From: Phytophthora sp. 'mugwort'
Taxonomy: Eukaryota > Oomycota > Peronosporomycetes > Peronosporales > Peronosporaceae
DNA: 64,000 nucleotides
Reading direction: 5' to 3'
Assembly: GCA_033558025.1 (NCBI GenBank)
Contig: JAUCEF010000017.1
Span: forward strand, 3,844,001-3,908,000
In this document: piece after piece, positions 31,634-43,302 of the stretch
Layout of the letters: the number at the start of each line of letters is the position of its first letter
Position numbering within the stretch: the stretch's first letter is position 1
Notes under the pieces: model-generated
What the model saw: the letters and a program-made list of their open reading frames with translations, nothing else
The model's database searches: none
What the model was told of the DNA's origin: nothing
Translations under genes and position numbers: made by a program

Positions 31634-32640
31634 CTACCGCTCTTCTGACCTATCCCCAGCACCCACACTGCAAAATGCTAGTTCGTCCGCGACTAGACTT
31701 TGGCAGTACGCATCGCGGCGAAATCCACCATTCGCAGCTCGCTCGTACAACACCGACGGGTGCACCGCCATATCTTCGATGAAGCGTCCGTAGTAGTTTA
31801 GACTACCCAAAAACGACTGCATAGACCGCAGAGATATCGGAAATGGCAGATCCACCAGCGCACTGAGATTCTTTGGATGATCCTCCAAGCCTTCGATGGA
31901 TACACGATGCCACAGGTAATCTACCTTCTTCAGTTCCCAGAAGCTCTTCGCGACACTGATCGAGATATTCCACTTGTCACAGGCCGCGAGCAGGAGCTTC
32001 ACTCGTTCGCACAAATAATCCCAGGATACGGCCGTAACAAGGATGGCATCGATGTAGGATCGACGCCCTAGTACGGAAGGTTCACCTACTTCCTCCAGAT
32101 CTCCACCTTCGAAGAATCCGTTGAGGATCCTCGATCCGCTGCTAGAGGGATCCGTAAGAAGCCGTACAGTGCTTTTTTGGTCAGCCTCTGGTAGATCTCT
32201 GGAGCGTTCTTCAGCCCAAATGGCATGCGGTTCCACTCAAACAGGCCAAACGGCGTGGTCAATGTCGAGATGGCACGAGCGCGATCCGTTATAGACACCA
32301 CCAGAAGCCGCTCGCCATATCCAGCGAGCAATACCACAGCACCTTGTCCCGATCCTCAAGCAGATCGTTGATCAGGGGCATCGAGTAGACCATCAGCTTG
32401 GTGAAACTGTTGAACAGGCGGTAAACAATACACAACCTTATGTCCACGCCATTCTTCTTGATAATCACCGGGATTGGTGATGACCAAGGAGACGTTGAGT
32501 GTCGTATGATCTTGGCCGACAGCAGTCCCTTGAGCAAATCCGATACCTTCTCGCGGAACGGGGGGGGGGAGCTTTCGCACGCATTGTGCGTTTGAGGTGG
32601 CCTTTCCAACGTCGATATCACACACCACGCCCAGAGCCAC
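31634..32640 (-). pseudogene. Gypsy reverse transcriptase, disrupted
   Basis: Three overlapping frames give the RT fingers and palm: SPPPFREKVSDLLKGLL, IIRHSTSPWSSPIPVIIKKN, WYCSLDMASGFWW, then TTPFGLFEWNRMPFGLKNAP and FLGSLNYYGRFIEDMAVH. The catalytic box, normally YxDD, reads YIDA (about 32056-32045). That change alone should inactivate it. A run of ten G at 32560-32569 coincides with one frame change. Confidence 0.8.
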
Positions 32641-33999
32641 AGGAGGCAGCGCTTTGCCCTTACCGATCAGTAGGTGCTGATAGGACCAGATAATATCCCG
32701 CAGCGACGGATCTCCTCCTCTGTGTTCACCTCAGGATCTCCCACTTGCAGATCCTCGATCCGCACCTTGACCGTGGTGAGTGCTACCTCTGTCAACACAG
32801 CCAGATTGCTTTGCACTTCTTCAGCGTGCAGCGTGCCTCCGTTGTGGTAGCTGACCTCGGGATCCTCGACTGGATCCGCCTTCGAGTCGTCACATATCTT
32901 GGTGCCAACGTCCGGATCCGTCCTTGCCGCTTCCGTCGGGCGATCCTCCGCGAGATCCTTGACTTGGGCCTCGGGCTTGTCCGCGGGATCCTCGATTGGA
33001 AACCGTGGGGCTTGATCCAACGTCTCCAACGGGAGTTCCACTTCCAGAAGGTCACCTGACTCAAGCACGTCGATCAGCAGCGATGCTCAGTCCCCAATCT
33101 TCTGTCGGCCTCGTGAATGGTACCATTTCCTTCGGCTTCCGCTGGCGCAACTTCCCGACCAGGCCCAAGCGCGCCATTTGGGGCCTTCGCTAGGCGAGGC
33201 GACCTTCGCGCGGCCATCGGGCGTTCCTGGCGATATGAGACCATGGCCTCGTCTTTGTACAGGGCCTTGTGACTGGTCGCCTGATCGCTCACATTTCCCA
33301 ACGAAAAATCAGCGACGCGCGTCGCGACAGTGACGTCCGTCGGCGGGCCGAGCTCGGGATCCCAGCCTCGGGTGGGGTCGTGCGAGGTCTCATTTTGACC
33401 GCCGTCATCGGGCGCCCCTGTTGCATCCTCTTGCACCACCGAGACTTCTCTTGGGAATCCGTCAGGTATCGCGACCTGCGCCCCGATTGTCCGTCCCGCA
33501 TGCACGTCACTGATATCGGGTGCACGAGACGGAGCGTGATTACGCTCATGTCTCAACTCAGGTGTCGCACCTTCCGTCTCTGACTGCCATGCATATGGCG
33601 GGTCACGCCACCCTGTACGCCTCTTGACGCTCGCTCTCACTTCCTGCGGATTCAGGGGCCTTCGGTCGCGGCAGGACCCTGGTCGGCGGGTCGTACCCCA
33701 CTCGGTCAACGGCGGGCTCCAAATCCGGCGCTGGCGGTGTCGCTGCTACGGCAGATGCCGCATCCGTAGTAGCTTCCCACACCAAGGTTTGCCACTCGGC
33801 GTAGCGCCGGGATCCTACAGAGACGAAGCCTGGCTGGCGAGCAATATGATCCTCGGTCAGCCATAGTCCGATTTGTACGCCCTGTTCAAGACCATCTTCG
33901 TGTCGCCCAGTTCGTGAGATGCAAATAGCGAATCCTGCCTGAGCCTTTAACCAGGTGGGCACTCCGCGCTCACCGCGGGTTAACCACCGCTTTTCATTG

Positions 34000-34560
34000 T
34001 CAGACACACGGATCCGCAGCGGGAGCTCCATGGACTCTGCGACCCCCACAGTTAGATGCTCGCCCACGAAACACAGGGTGGGCTCTGTCGTTGAAGATCT
34101 GGCGGCGCCCCTGCAACATGACTCGCACCTCGTCCGGCAGGCACACGGACCCGTCGCCGAGATCCAGCCAGATTCCAGCCGGGACCATGAAGTCCATACC
34201 GAGGGCATGGTAGTCCGGCGGTAGATCGTCTCCCATCCAGACGTCGTAGAAAAAACCAAGGACCTCGCCAAGGTAAGCTTGATCCGTGTGCGTCCTTCCG
34301 CGACATACAATTTTTCACCAATTCCGAGGCATTCTTGGCTCTGACTTGTGTCGATATGACATCCTACCTTACGAGCAAAGGTGGCTTCGACGATCGAACC
34401 TCAGATCCTGAGTCAAGAAGCGCCACAGCCCTGACGTTGTTGATCTTGCTGTTCGCTTTCGCCTGCTTGAAGTGTTTGCCGGGAACATGGTACTTCCAGT
34501 ATCCGCGCGACTCGCCGGGCCGCAGATCCAAAGTCATCGTGACCTCGGATCGTTGGTAGT
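34000..34560 (-). pseudogene. Retropepsin region of the gypsy element
   Basis: The frame around 34425-34402 reads VALLDSGSEV, the D-S-G active site of a retroviral-type aspartic protease. After a frame change the C-terminal part follows (GMDFMVPAGIWLDLGDGS, VCLPDEVRVMLQGRRQ). Disrupted by at least one frameshift. Confidence 0.65.
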
Positions 34561-34759
34561 CGTCAACAGGTCGAAGGCAACCATAGCCGTACGTTTCTTA
34601 TGAAGTTCATATGTATTTCCAAATAGATCAGCTCGCGATCCGCTAACCTGATCCTTCGGGGATCATCTCCACGAATGCATTTATGAATGAGCTAATACGC
34701 TCGTCTCGCACCGGGTTCAAAACCGGCGAGCGTCCTAGTTTAACATCTTCTCAGCATCC

Positions 34760-35569
34760 TCAGGTAGTAGTCCCGGATGCTTGCTGGGGTCGAACCACTG
34801 AAGGTTGAGGTTGTAGAACTCGGCACTTGCCGTGATTGTGCGGTTCACCACAGCCACGACACACGAAGAAGCACCGATCTGACGGATGTCCTCTCTTGTC
34901 GCACTTCTGACAGATCAGACGCTTCCAACACCCAAGATACGAGTGCTTACGCGACCCGCAGTGTGAGCATCGCATCTGGCCATATCTGCCGAAACGCGGG
35001 CGGCGACCCTGCTGTCGAGGATCCTCTGGCGCATCGTTCGTGCGCCCAGGATCCGGTGCTCTTGGCGGACTCGCTGCTGCGACTGCCTGAAACTGGTCAC
35101 TCGCCGCCGCCACGTACGCTCGGCGCAGTTCGTTTTCGGATCCTGACTCCTCAGAGTCCGATCCGAACTCGGATCCGGAATCAGGGATCTTGATAGCGCG
35201 TACAGCACGGGCTGGCGCAGGACTCGGCTTGGATCGGTACTTGCCGGATCCGGTCGACTTCTTCTGGCGCGACTTCGCGTGCTCGCGCGCGCGCAGCACG
35301 TCCTCCAGCAGATCCGTGTCGGCCAAGCGCAGCAGTGTGAGATGATCCTCAGGATCTTGGCCTCCCAGAATCTCGATGATGTATTCCACGTGCTCGCGAC
35401 GGGCCTTCGCGTCGCCGGCCTTGATCGCCAGCCGCGCGCTCACGCCTGCAACGTTGAGGCGGTGCCGATACTCCAGTAGCGTCTCCTCTTTGCCCTTGCG
35501 CGCTTGGTAGTATTGCCATGCTACCGAGCCTCCCAATCCGCGGTACTGCGTCTGGAAGCTACTGATCAA
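34760..35569 (-). CDS. Gag-like protein with three zinc knuckles, partial
   Basis: An open frame of 269 codons. The first part is a gag-like helical region (SVAWQYYQARKGKEETLLEY, RHRLNVAGVSARLA, HLTLLRLADTDLLEDVLRA). It is followed by a basic Ser/Pro-rich stretch and three clustered knuckles (CSHCGSRKHSYLGC, CQKCDKRGHPSDRC, CRGCGEPHNHGKC). The frame lacks the N-terminal part of gag, which seems to lie in other frames up to 37040. Nucleocapsid function in packaging element RNA is known for the family; the element as a whole is dead, so this ORF is a relic. Confidence 0.7.
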   Translation of the reverse strand: MISSFQTQYRGLGGSVAWQYYQARKGKEETLLEYRHRLNVAGVSARLAIKAGDAKARREHVEYIIEILGGQDPEDHLTLLRLADTDLLEDVLRAREHAKSRQKKSTGSGKYRSKPSPAPARAVRAIKIPDSGSEFGSDSEESGSENELRRAYVAAASDQFQAVAAASPPRAPDPGRTNDAPEDPRQQGRRPRFGRYGQMRCSHCGSRKHSYLGCWKRLICQKCDKRGHPSDRCFFVCRGCGEPHNHGKCRVLQPQPSVVRPQQASGTTT

Positions 35570-37716
35570 GTCACTCCACTTCGACCGCGTGGATCGGCTC
35601 AGGTGCCGGTACCAGTTCCTCGCACGGCCGGTAAGCAGATCCGCGAAGGAAAGGCATTTTTCTTCGTCTGTAGCTTGATCTCTCGTGAATGCAGACTTGC
35701 CTTTGCTGATCCACCCTCGTGCACGTTTTTCGTCATGATCCTAGTCTGTGAATTGCTTCAGATCCGAGGTGGCCGATATCTTGACGAGTTGAACACGTCG
35801 TCGATCCGGTCGGAACAACTGCTGCCGCTGTCGTAGCCGTGCGTCTCGTGGAACCCATGTCGAGATCATCCGGCATACGCCCAGTGCTCGAGGTGGTGAT
35901 CTTGCGATCCCACCGATTCCATGTCGCCGTCCGGCGATCCCGGATCGCGTGCGGCGACGGGGCCGGTCATGGAACCCGGTCTTCTTGACGTTCGCTCATG
36001 AAACGTGCCATAGACGCTTGGAAGTACGTCTCCAGACCACTCATCGATTCTTGGGCCAGATCCGCGGACCGGACCCGGGCTTGCGACGGTCTCGCCGGAC
36101 ACGGAGCCAGGTTCTCATCTCCAGAGTGGTAACAAAACGTGACTACAGCATCGCGGCACCGGCTGGCTCAAGCGACATCCGTCGCGGCTCCAATGAACTG
36201 CTGGATCCGACTTCTGACGTAGCCGACGCGTGCTACGATGATCCTGTGTGGTACTCCGGCGACCTGGTGTACGCCGCCTTGGTCTCGGGCGACGAGACGT
36301 ATCCAGCCATGGCCTCGATTGTCGAGCTGCGTTCGGTCTTGGTTTCGGGCGCTGCGGCCGCCGATCTCTCGCCCACGAGGGGCTTCAGCAAGTTGAAGAT
36401 CGACGCGACCGAGATCCGGATCGTGTCGGCGTCCTACTGGAACGGGTCGGCAGCGTCGAGCGCTCCTGCCGTAAGCCGGCCTCTTTCAGCATCCTCAGCA
36501 GATCCATCGCGACGTCCAGCTTGTTCGTCGTTGACGACGGGGGCGACACAGGTCCGGTTGAGGGATCCGAGCTGCTTCAGCTGCAGGATCTGCATCACTG
36601 AGTCCTTGCGCAGGAAGGCGTTCAGCTCCGTGCGCACTTACGCTGACTCCAGCTTAGATCGTGACCAAGTAGACTTCAATACAGCACGATCTTCCTATCC
36701 GAGCCTGGTGCCTTGAGTTTCTTCCGTGCGGCCTTCGACTTCTTCTTAGACTTGGCACTTGAGGCCGCTGGGGAGGTGGTGGATGAAGTCGTTCGAGAGT
36801 CATTCGCTCTCTCGAACGATCCTTCGTCCGGCAGGTACTGATTCGCGTCAAGTCCTGCGGGGTCCCCGAAGGGACCTGGGGAGGAAAGCAAGGTTTCTCA
36901 TCCTGATCCGTTGCCAGACCATCCTCATGTCCGTCGGCAGAGCTCCTCCCGGGGCTCGGCCGATCTGTGGATCTCTCTTTCAGCGACGCCGTCGGCGACC
37001 CAGTCTCCGTCGGCGCTTCATCTTCCGATCCATTGCTCACTTGTGCATCATCTTGGGACCCACGGTGAAATCCCTCATCGCCAAGAGATCCGGGACGCGC
37101 ATCATTATGGTGGCGTGAATCCGCTGAAATTCAGTAGGATCCCAGCTCACGCGCACTGCCCCCAGACACCGACTAACAAATAGGGTACTCCGACGGCCGT
37201 ATTGTTGCTGTGTGGCTCACCTTATGTACCAGTCATCGGGCTGGTACTGCTCTCTCTTGACACGAGATGCGCATTTGGTGGGCCTTGGACGTTCTTGTGG
37301 GGACTTGAGAGGGGGTTGATCCGCGCGGGGATTCCTGCACACGGGATCCGGAGTCGGTTTTTACATCTTGAGCACCTTGTGGATCCGTAATAGAAATACG
37401 GAATCCGGAGTTGTTCCTTCTTGAGGGAGTCCTTGCTCCTTGTCGGAGTTGTCCTTTTTCCTTTACGATGCTTGCCGCTTCCAATAGCTGGATTTGGGAG
37501 GGGGATTGAGAAACCAAAGGGCGAGCGCGGCCTGGGCAAGCTATCCAGAGGCTGCCACGTATGCAGGAAGATCGCCAAAGCTAGATTTGATCAATGTATG
37601 GGGCCAATAGAAATCCCCTATACAATAGTCGAGTCTGCCTTCCAGTGCAAATTCGGTTCTGATTTATACCTTAGCCTATCTACCTTCGGATCCCATCCTA
37701 AAATCTATCCTACGGA

Positions 37717-37806
37717 CTACTTATAACTCAGGATCCCATCTCTGATCCCCTCCTGGCCACTCTACTTATAACTCAGGATCCCATCTCTGATCCCCTCCTG
37801 GCCACT
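37717..37806. repeat. 45-bp tandem duplication
   Basis: Two adjacent identical 45-bp units (37717-37761 and 37762-37806) begin CTACTTATAACTCAGGATCC and end CTGGCCACT. A third, partial start (CTATCTCAAC) follows. Located at the 5' side of the gypsy relic, possibly inside its LTR or leader. Confidence 0.9.
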
Positions 37807-38095
37807 CTATCTCAACTTAGCTACGGGTCTTCTACCCGGTGTGCACTAAACTGATCGGATCTAGTTCTTAGGATCTCATCCCAGGGGACGGGTCCAGGAT
37901 CCATTCCATTTACAGACCAGGCGTGTCGCATGTTCCGTATCTATCACCTTGACGCTGGTGTTATAGCTGCCGCTGGCGACGTGTATCCTCCGGCTGCCGG
38001 TCAACTTCCATCTTATCCGGATCTGCAATCCCACACTTCGGTTGATAGGCCATTAATGACCCCAGGCTTGGACAGTATAGGCGCTCGACGAAAGG

Positions 38096-38658
38096 TTATG
38101 TCAAATCCAGCAACTGAATTGACCTTGGTGGCCAGGATAAGACCGCGCTCATGTTCTGACAACTCATATCGTAATATGAGGCGGTCCGCACGAACGAGAG
38201 CGCAGAGTGCGGTATCGGAAGATCCATATCGACGATAACGTCGGGCTCGGGACAGGTGCGGACGTAGTCAAGCGGGACTCCGTTGAGAAGCGGGGAGTCG
38301 AGAACGCGTGACCCCAAAGGATGTATTGCTTCATGCCCTTTGACACGAAGACACGTTGCCAGCGGCGGAAATAGCGCTCATGCTCACATAGCCGTTGCAG
38401 GAATGGTCGAGATGTCTGTACGAATGTGGTCACATGACGGAGCCGACCCAGAAGTGATTGATGGTCGGCACGACTGATGCATACTGCGGCGAGAGCTTGC
38501 TGCATGCATACCTGCGGTTTGCGGATTTTCTTGTCTGTCGTGGCAACCGTGGCAGTCACTGCGTCGAATACGAGTCCAATCACCTGCTGAGTGGTATGCC
38601 ACGACATGAACTTGTCTTCTTTGATTGCGCGGTGGCTCAGTACCGTGATCATCACCAA
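38096..38658 (-). pseudogene. DIRS-like retroelement RT/RNase H fragment
   Basis: Two frames contain VIGLVFDAVTATVATTDKKI, SRADHQSLLGRLRHVTTFV and SRPFLQRLCEHERYFRRWQ, followed by PLLNGVPLDYVRTCPEPDVI and VDMD, which resembles the start of an RNase H domain. The spacing (thumb LLGRLRH, PFLQRL, then RNase H DxD) is like DIRS or related tyrosine-recombinase retroelements. Only about 560 bp remain. The family assignment is from memory of motif style. Confidence 0.55.
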
Positions 38659-38863
38659 ACGAAGTTACTATTCCACGTTGCTACAGTTGGACCCTCATGT
38701 TCTTAATGTAGAGCATGATTCTCACACGATATGATGTTGATTCGGTCATAGCTCTTCTCTGAGGAACGAATGCACTCAACATTTGCGGTTTCCACATCCT
38801 TCGTATATACGTTGATACTGAGCTGGAAACATTCCTCGAGCTCATCGAATTGCAAAATGTCAA

Positions 38864-39917
38864 TTAGCTTGAAAAGTTGCGAAAGAGACTTAGCGTGTAG
38901 CTAATACCCTTGTATGAACAATACCGCTTGAAGGTATCCTTTACAAGGGATGGAATCCTGCGAGGATCTTTACCGCGATTGGAATGAAAAGCGATGCAAT
39001 GGAAAACGCATTTATGGTTGGTCTTCGGAAAGTTGATAATATGCTTGTTGTTGAGTATGACTTGAGGGATAACAGCTACGCTATTACCGAGAGCGTGGTT
39101 GCGAAAGTAGAAGAATAGCTTGAAGCCAATGATACCCAGGCGTTTGTATCCAGATGAGGGGTACGGGAGCTTGTTTGCTAACGCCATTGCTCTAATAGGA
39201 GTTATCACCTTCTTTCGGATATCACCCTTAATATTAATGGCAATTGGAAAGTCGAAGACCATTGTGTTGCCAACATTTGAAAACCAATAACGAACATCAC
39301 TTTCATCGACAATATTGATTAAGCTGTATCCAAGCGCGATGTTTACCTCACGAGCTTTCCACTGACTTCCGAGTACAAGTTCCAGCTTGTCATAAAACTC
39401 TCCTGCTGGGATATTCTCATAGAGATGAGTCTCCATGTGGTTGCCTTTATAGAATTTTTCTTCTTATCATTTCTTGGATGAGATGGGTTTCCAATATAAA
39501 TCATCTTACCTGTGCGTCCTCGCACCTTCACTCGATAGGTTTTTCCCCCATTTAACGTATGGAATATCCAATCGCCTAAGTCCTTAAACTTCGTACGGCA
39601 ACATGACTGTTAAATATCGGTGGGTATATTTCGGCTGGTGGAAAAAGTCTTTATATTAGTTAGACTTTGCTTAAGATAGAACTTCATATTCTTGGAAATA
39701 CAAAACAATGATTTGAATTAATATTCGATTCTGTTTTCTCGTTTGCTTTAAGTAGTTTGCGCTTCTCCCTACGTCGAGTATTAATCTGTTCTCTATGGGC
39801 TGTATCGTACGCTTTTTACATAGAGATACGTGTTTCTCTCGTCTTGAGGTAATACCGCATCTGGTGCGCTTTGAAGCGTTCCTTGTTAGCTTGGTATTTT
39901 TCAGGTGAATAGGTCAT
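38864..39917 (-). pseudogene. Maverick/Polinton-type DNA polymerase B, N-terminal fragment
   Basis: From an ATG at 39917 the frame reads MTYSPEKYQANKERFKAHQM, then a stop, then a basic helix (HREQINTRRREKRKLLKANE). KVRGRTGKMIYIGNPSHPRN follows and, after a frameshift near 39445, FYDKLELVLGSQWKAREVNI, ALGYSLINIVDESDVRYWFS and NHKCVFHCIAFHSNRG. The basic leader, the V-N-I-A-x-G-Y segment and the CVFHCIAFH block are the style of the N-terminal part of protein-primed PolB in Mavericks (Polintons), virus-like elements of protists. The polymerase core, integrase and capsid genes are absent. The region is clearly more AT-rich than its surroundings. Confidence 0.5.
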
Positions 39918-40555
39918 TTTTATTTATATACTATAGAGGACTTTGTATCAGGATTAAAAAAAGTGTTTATTTATTTCTGATGTCCACATTTGGGACACCG
40001 AACCAATATCTTTCTTCAGTCTTAAAGCAACAGCTTCTATCTGAATAGCACCGCGTTCTATTACATAAATCAAATACTTCAACATATTCACTTTCCTTGA
40101 CGATACCTACGCCACACCCACAAGACTCTATCGTGTTTTTGACGATACCATACTCGAGCCGTTTCGGAAACCAGGGTTGTTTCATCAGCCACTTACAGTA
40201 GGGCGATCTTTATGCATTGCCACGAGTGTTGAATGCTTTGAGTTGAAACTTAACTTATTCATCGTTATGGCCATTACACCTTTATATTTATCTATCAGGA
40301 TGGAACGGCTTTATTTTTGATCCTGATATTTGGGCAAAATACTGTATCTTAAATTCATTAAAGTATGCATCCTTACATATTTCGGTATCAGGACCTTTTG
40401 AGAACAAAAAGTATGTCTCTTTGCATATTGGCTATCGAAAGGGGCTGCCTAAATTATATAGGGTTTTATCCCTTTGCTAATTCATGGGTTAACATTGTTT
40501 TAGTACATCCAGATGGAATTTATAAAAAGCAGCCCCGATTGTGTACTAGAAACTA
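39918..40555. other. AT-rich remnant next to the Maverick-like fragment
   Basis: A 73-codon minus ORF at 39967-40185 has several Cys (ESCGCGVGIV, DLCNRTRCYSDRSCCF) but no family I know. The rest is AT-rich without supported genes. Probably part of the same decayed element. Confidence 0.35.
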
Positions 40556-41440
40556 CTACTGTCTTGTCCAACTGATAGGGCGCATCGAACGGAGATAGTC
40601 TGCTACCGACTGCTCTACGATTGTTCCATCAGTACCCCGAACCGATCGCGTTACAGGAATCTCCACACTTATCGCATCAAGAGCCACTTCAGATTCTGAA
40701 ACAGTCGTAGACTTTTGAAGCTGCATGATAAATGGTCTTACACGATGAATTGTCGGATCAACACAGATTGCGATGAACCCAACGAAGTTTTCAACCGATT
40801 CCGTCGGAGCAAAAACGACTGCGACAGGAATATTCTTGTTGTCGCCGTCGATTCCGACTAACGTTAGACACACACCATTGTACCGATCACTTTTCGTATG
40901 CGTACCATCACATTGCAAAACAGGAATCCAACCATCTTGGTCTTTGACTACACTGCCAATCGACAAAGGCGAACAGAAAAGTCTGCCTTGGAAGTCTAGC
41001 TGATAGCAAACACGAGAACCAGAATTGTTTTCGGGAAAACCCTTCAAAAACCTTGGCAATAGCTGATAATCATCTTTTACACTCAGCTCTTGCTTTGCTT
41101 GCGCGATTGCCCGGTAACAACGATGCTGTATGCTGATCCATATTCACACCACTCACATCTTTCAAAGCCTTAGCGCCTCTGACCTTTGCAGTACTGTGAC
41201 CCTCAACGAGTAAGCTGTGCAGTCTACGCAGGAGCAGGAGCTGGCGCTGATATGCCTTTCTTAGGGCCAGGCAGTTATTGTGCTAGTCGTTGATCTGAGT
41301 AACATACCAAGAACCAGGTTGGGTACCGGCCAACTTCGTCTCTGCGTCTTTTGCGCCTCTCCGTTTTGCTATATAAGCATGCCAATCACAGCCAGAAATG
41401 GGGCACCCCCACTTGATTAGATTACCGCATTTAGTTTTCC
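40556..41440 (-). pseudogene. MULE-family transposase, copy 2, fragment
   Basis: On the minus strand, an N-terminal finger (WGCPISGCDWHAYIAKRRG, KLAGTQPGSWYVTQIND) is followed, after breaks, by an open frame of 167 codons. That frame reads RFLKGFPENNSGSRVCYQLD, DGWIPVLQCDGTHTKSDRYN and VCLTLVGIDGDNKNIPVAVV. The DGTH motif holds the first catalytic Asp of the DDE core. The frame diverges into unrelated sequence before the remaining catalytic residues. Similar to copy 1 at 30348-31430 but on the other strand and from a diverged subfamily. Confidence 0.7.
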
Positions 41441-42680
41441 GCTTCACGTTCCTGTTGTGACTGAAGCGTATTATTTCAGAAATGCTGAGAATGCTTTGGG
41501 GCTTGCGAAGGGTTCACGAAGAACGAGGTTGTTTCGTCCGTGGCGCCTTGTCACGTCCAGCTCTCCATGCCGATGCTCGCCTCCATGGTGCGGGCTTCTT
41601 TCCAGACTTGCCGACTGTCAAAGACCGCGACTACTCGCCGAAGTGACGCGCTTGACGCCTTTGTGGCACTTTTTGATAATGTGTGATGGAATTGTGGCCC
41701 TTCTTAATTAATATCCCTGACCTACCAGTAAATGCCTCTATGTTTGCTACCCTACGACCTTATTTTCGCAATGTTTCTGACGGTAGCGTCGACTTCGGTG
41801 CGCGGACGATGTTTGCCAGCCTTGTTGATGAATCCAATCTAGATGGGATATTACGTCTATGCCTCGCATCGCCCGACTACCGCACACAATATCTACAACA
41901 GCACATACTAACGATACATCCTTTACTTTCAACTCCGCTTTTCACAAGTCCATCCACCCTTGGCAATCCGGGTGGAAACCTGGAGGCTTGTTAATGTGTC
42001 CGGATGAAATCCAAGGGGAATTCCACCCTATTTAGAACTGTACAAAAAACCGGATCGACAACGAACCCCCCAGCAGGCTAAAGGAGAAGATGGAGGTTGT
42101 GTTAAAGAAGAAAGGGGTAGCAGCCGGCAATATTACAAGTGGTCTGCTCAGGGATGAATAGAGCACGGCTAGATGAAGTTCGCCTCCACCGTAACGCATC
42201 GCAAGATTTGCCTACCTCGCCTCACAATCCGTCTTTTGCTATCCTGCTTGGTGCGGCACGTTTTACGTGCTTCATTGGGGATGTTCAATTCCTGAGCATT
42301 GACCGCTCGGTGCCTAGCTGTTGTGGTGGTGGTGTGATCCGGCAACCAGCAGCTGAATTACCCTCCCTTCCCTCTCCCCGCCCGCCGTACAAAGGAATTT
42401 CGTCTGATGATCTTGATAATCCCCAAAAGAAAGCAACCTTGTCAGAATGGCCAATCAAAATGCGGCACATCATTAATGGAATTGAAACGAGGCTCGACAC
42501 ACCCATGCCAGTTATACTCGACTAAAACCACGCGATGCACATCCTCAAAATGGGGTACGAAACGTTAGATTAGTCAAGCAAGAGGAAGCGCAGCGCTTCT
42601 CAACTCAAACTTGCTATGGCCCTGGGACTTGTGCGTCAAAGCAAATGTGGCCTGGAATCATCGATCAAGGCAGTACAATA
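41441..42680. other. Unassigned sequence inside the transposon island
   Basis: ORFs of 100-130 codons on the plus strand (41683-41994 and 42139-42525) have no recognisable domains and no splice partners. Possibly eroded element DNA. I see nothing I can name. Confidence 0.35.
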
Positions 42681-42699
42681 AGAAGTGTAATTAGTGTGG
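42681..42699 (+). repeat. Left terminal inverted repeat of the pogo-like element
   Basis: AGAAGTGTAATTAGTGTGG, perfectly matching the reverse complement of 45329-45347. A second ATTAGTGTGGGCCACGG word follows ~55 bp inside. Confidence 0.85.
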
Positions 42700-43302
42700 C
42701 CATGGTATTTGCGCCTTCGGCATTTTCCTGCGAAGAACATAATTAGTGTGGGCCACGGTATTTGCGCACCCACGATATATGTGCGCCCACAGTAATTGCA
42801 CCATTATTATAGAATTAACTGACAATTAGTGGACCACATACATATTGTGAAAATCGGCGGATCTCCAGTAGTGTACACATGGCCACGACTTCTCGAGGGT
42901 CTCAATAGAAGCGAACATGGATCAGCTCGCTGGTGCAGCCAACAGATAGCCGTCAAAATTTCAAGATGATGTGGTACGGACCCGAAAGGGCGGCCGGCAG
43001 GCTACCTGGCTCTTATCAGCGGGTCGCGAGCTGCTCAAGTCAAAATTCAGCACAACAAGGTATGTACGAGTCTTTACATAGGGCAGTACTAACTCTACAA
43101 TTATGCTACTATGATGTATATGTTGGCCAGCACAAGGAAGGAAATAAATCGAATTAAATACACCTAATATCCTCTTACGTTTCGAAGATTGAGCTATAGT
43201 CATATCTCTTTAATAACGTCGTTAGAATTCTCTGTGTCGAGTTGTTCAGCAGCTTCATCTACATGCGGATTTAGTTTACCATTAAACTCTTCGCGATACT
43301 TG

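Larger units (their letters stand above)
31600..37810 (-). mobile_element. Truncated Ty3/gypsy LTR retrotransposon
   Basis: On the minus strand the order is gag (about 37.0-34.76 kb), retropepsin (about 34.6-34.0 kb), a long acidic/Pro-rich linker, and reverse transcriptase (32.64-31.63 kb). RNase H, integrase and the 3' LTR are missing. A 45-bp direct duplication at 37717-37806 lies in the probable 5' leader or LTR. Many frameshifts are present. The whole element is unusually rich in GATC (nine copies in 37681-37920). No matching LTR pair was found in the window. The gag-PR-RT order without integrase before RT excludes copia. Confidence 0.7.

Noticed and set aside
32745..33583. Plus-strand ORFs inside the gypsy relic
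   Set aside because: They lie antisense to the element's linker frames and show no domain.
35949..36716. 255-codon plus-strand ORF
   Set aside because: Antisense to the broken gag leader region; no recognisable features, although long, so absence of coding cannot be proven.
37717..37806. CRISPR-like or satellite array
   Set aside because: Only two adjacent units without spacers; a simple tandem duplication.
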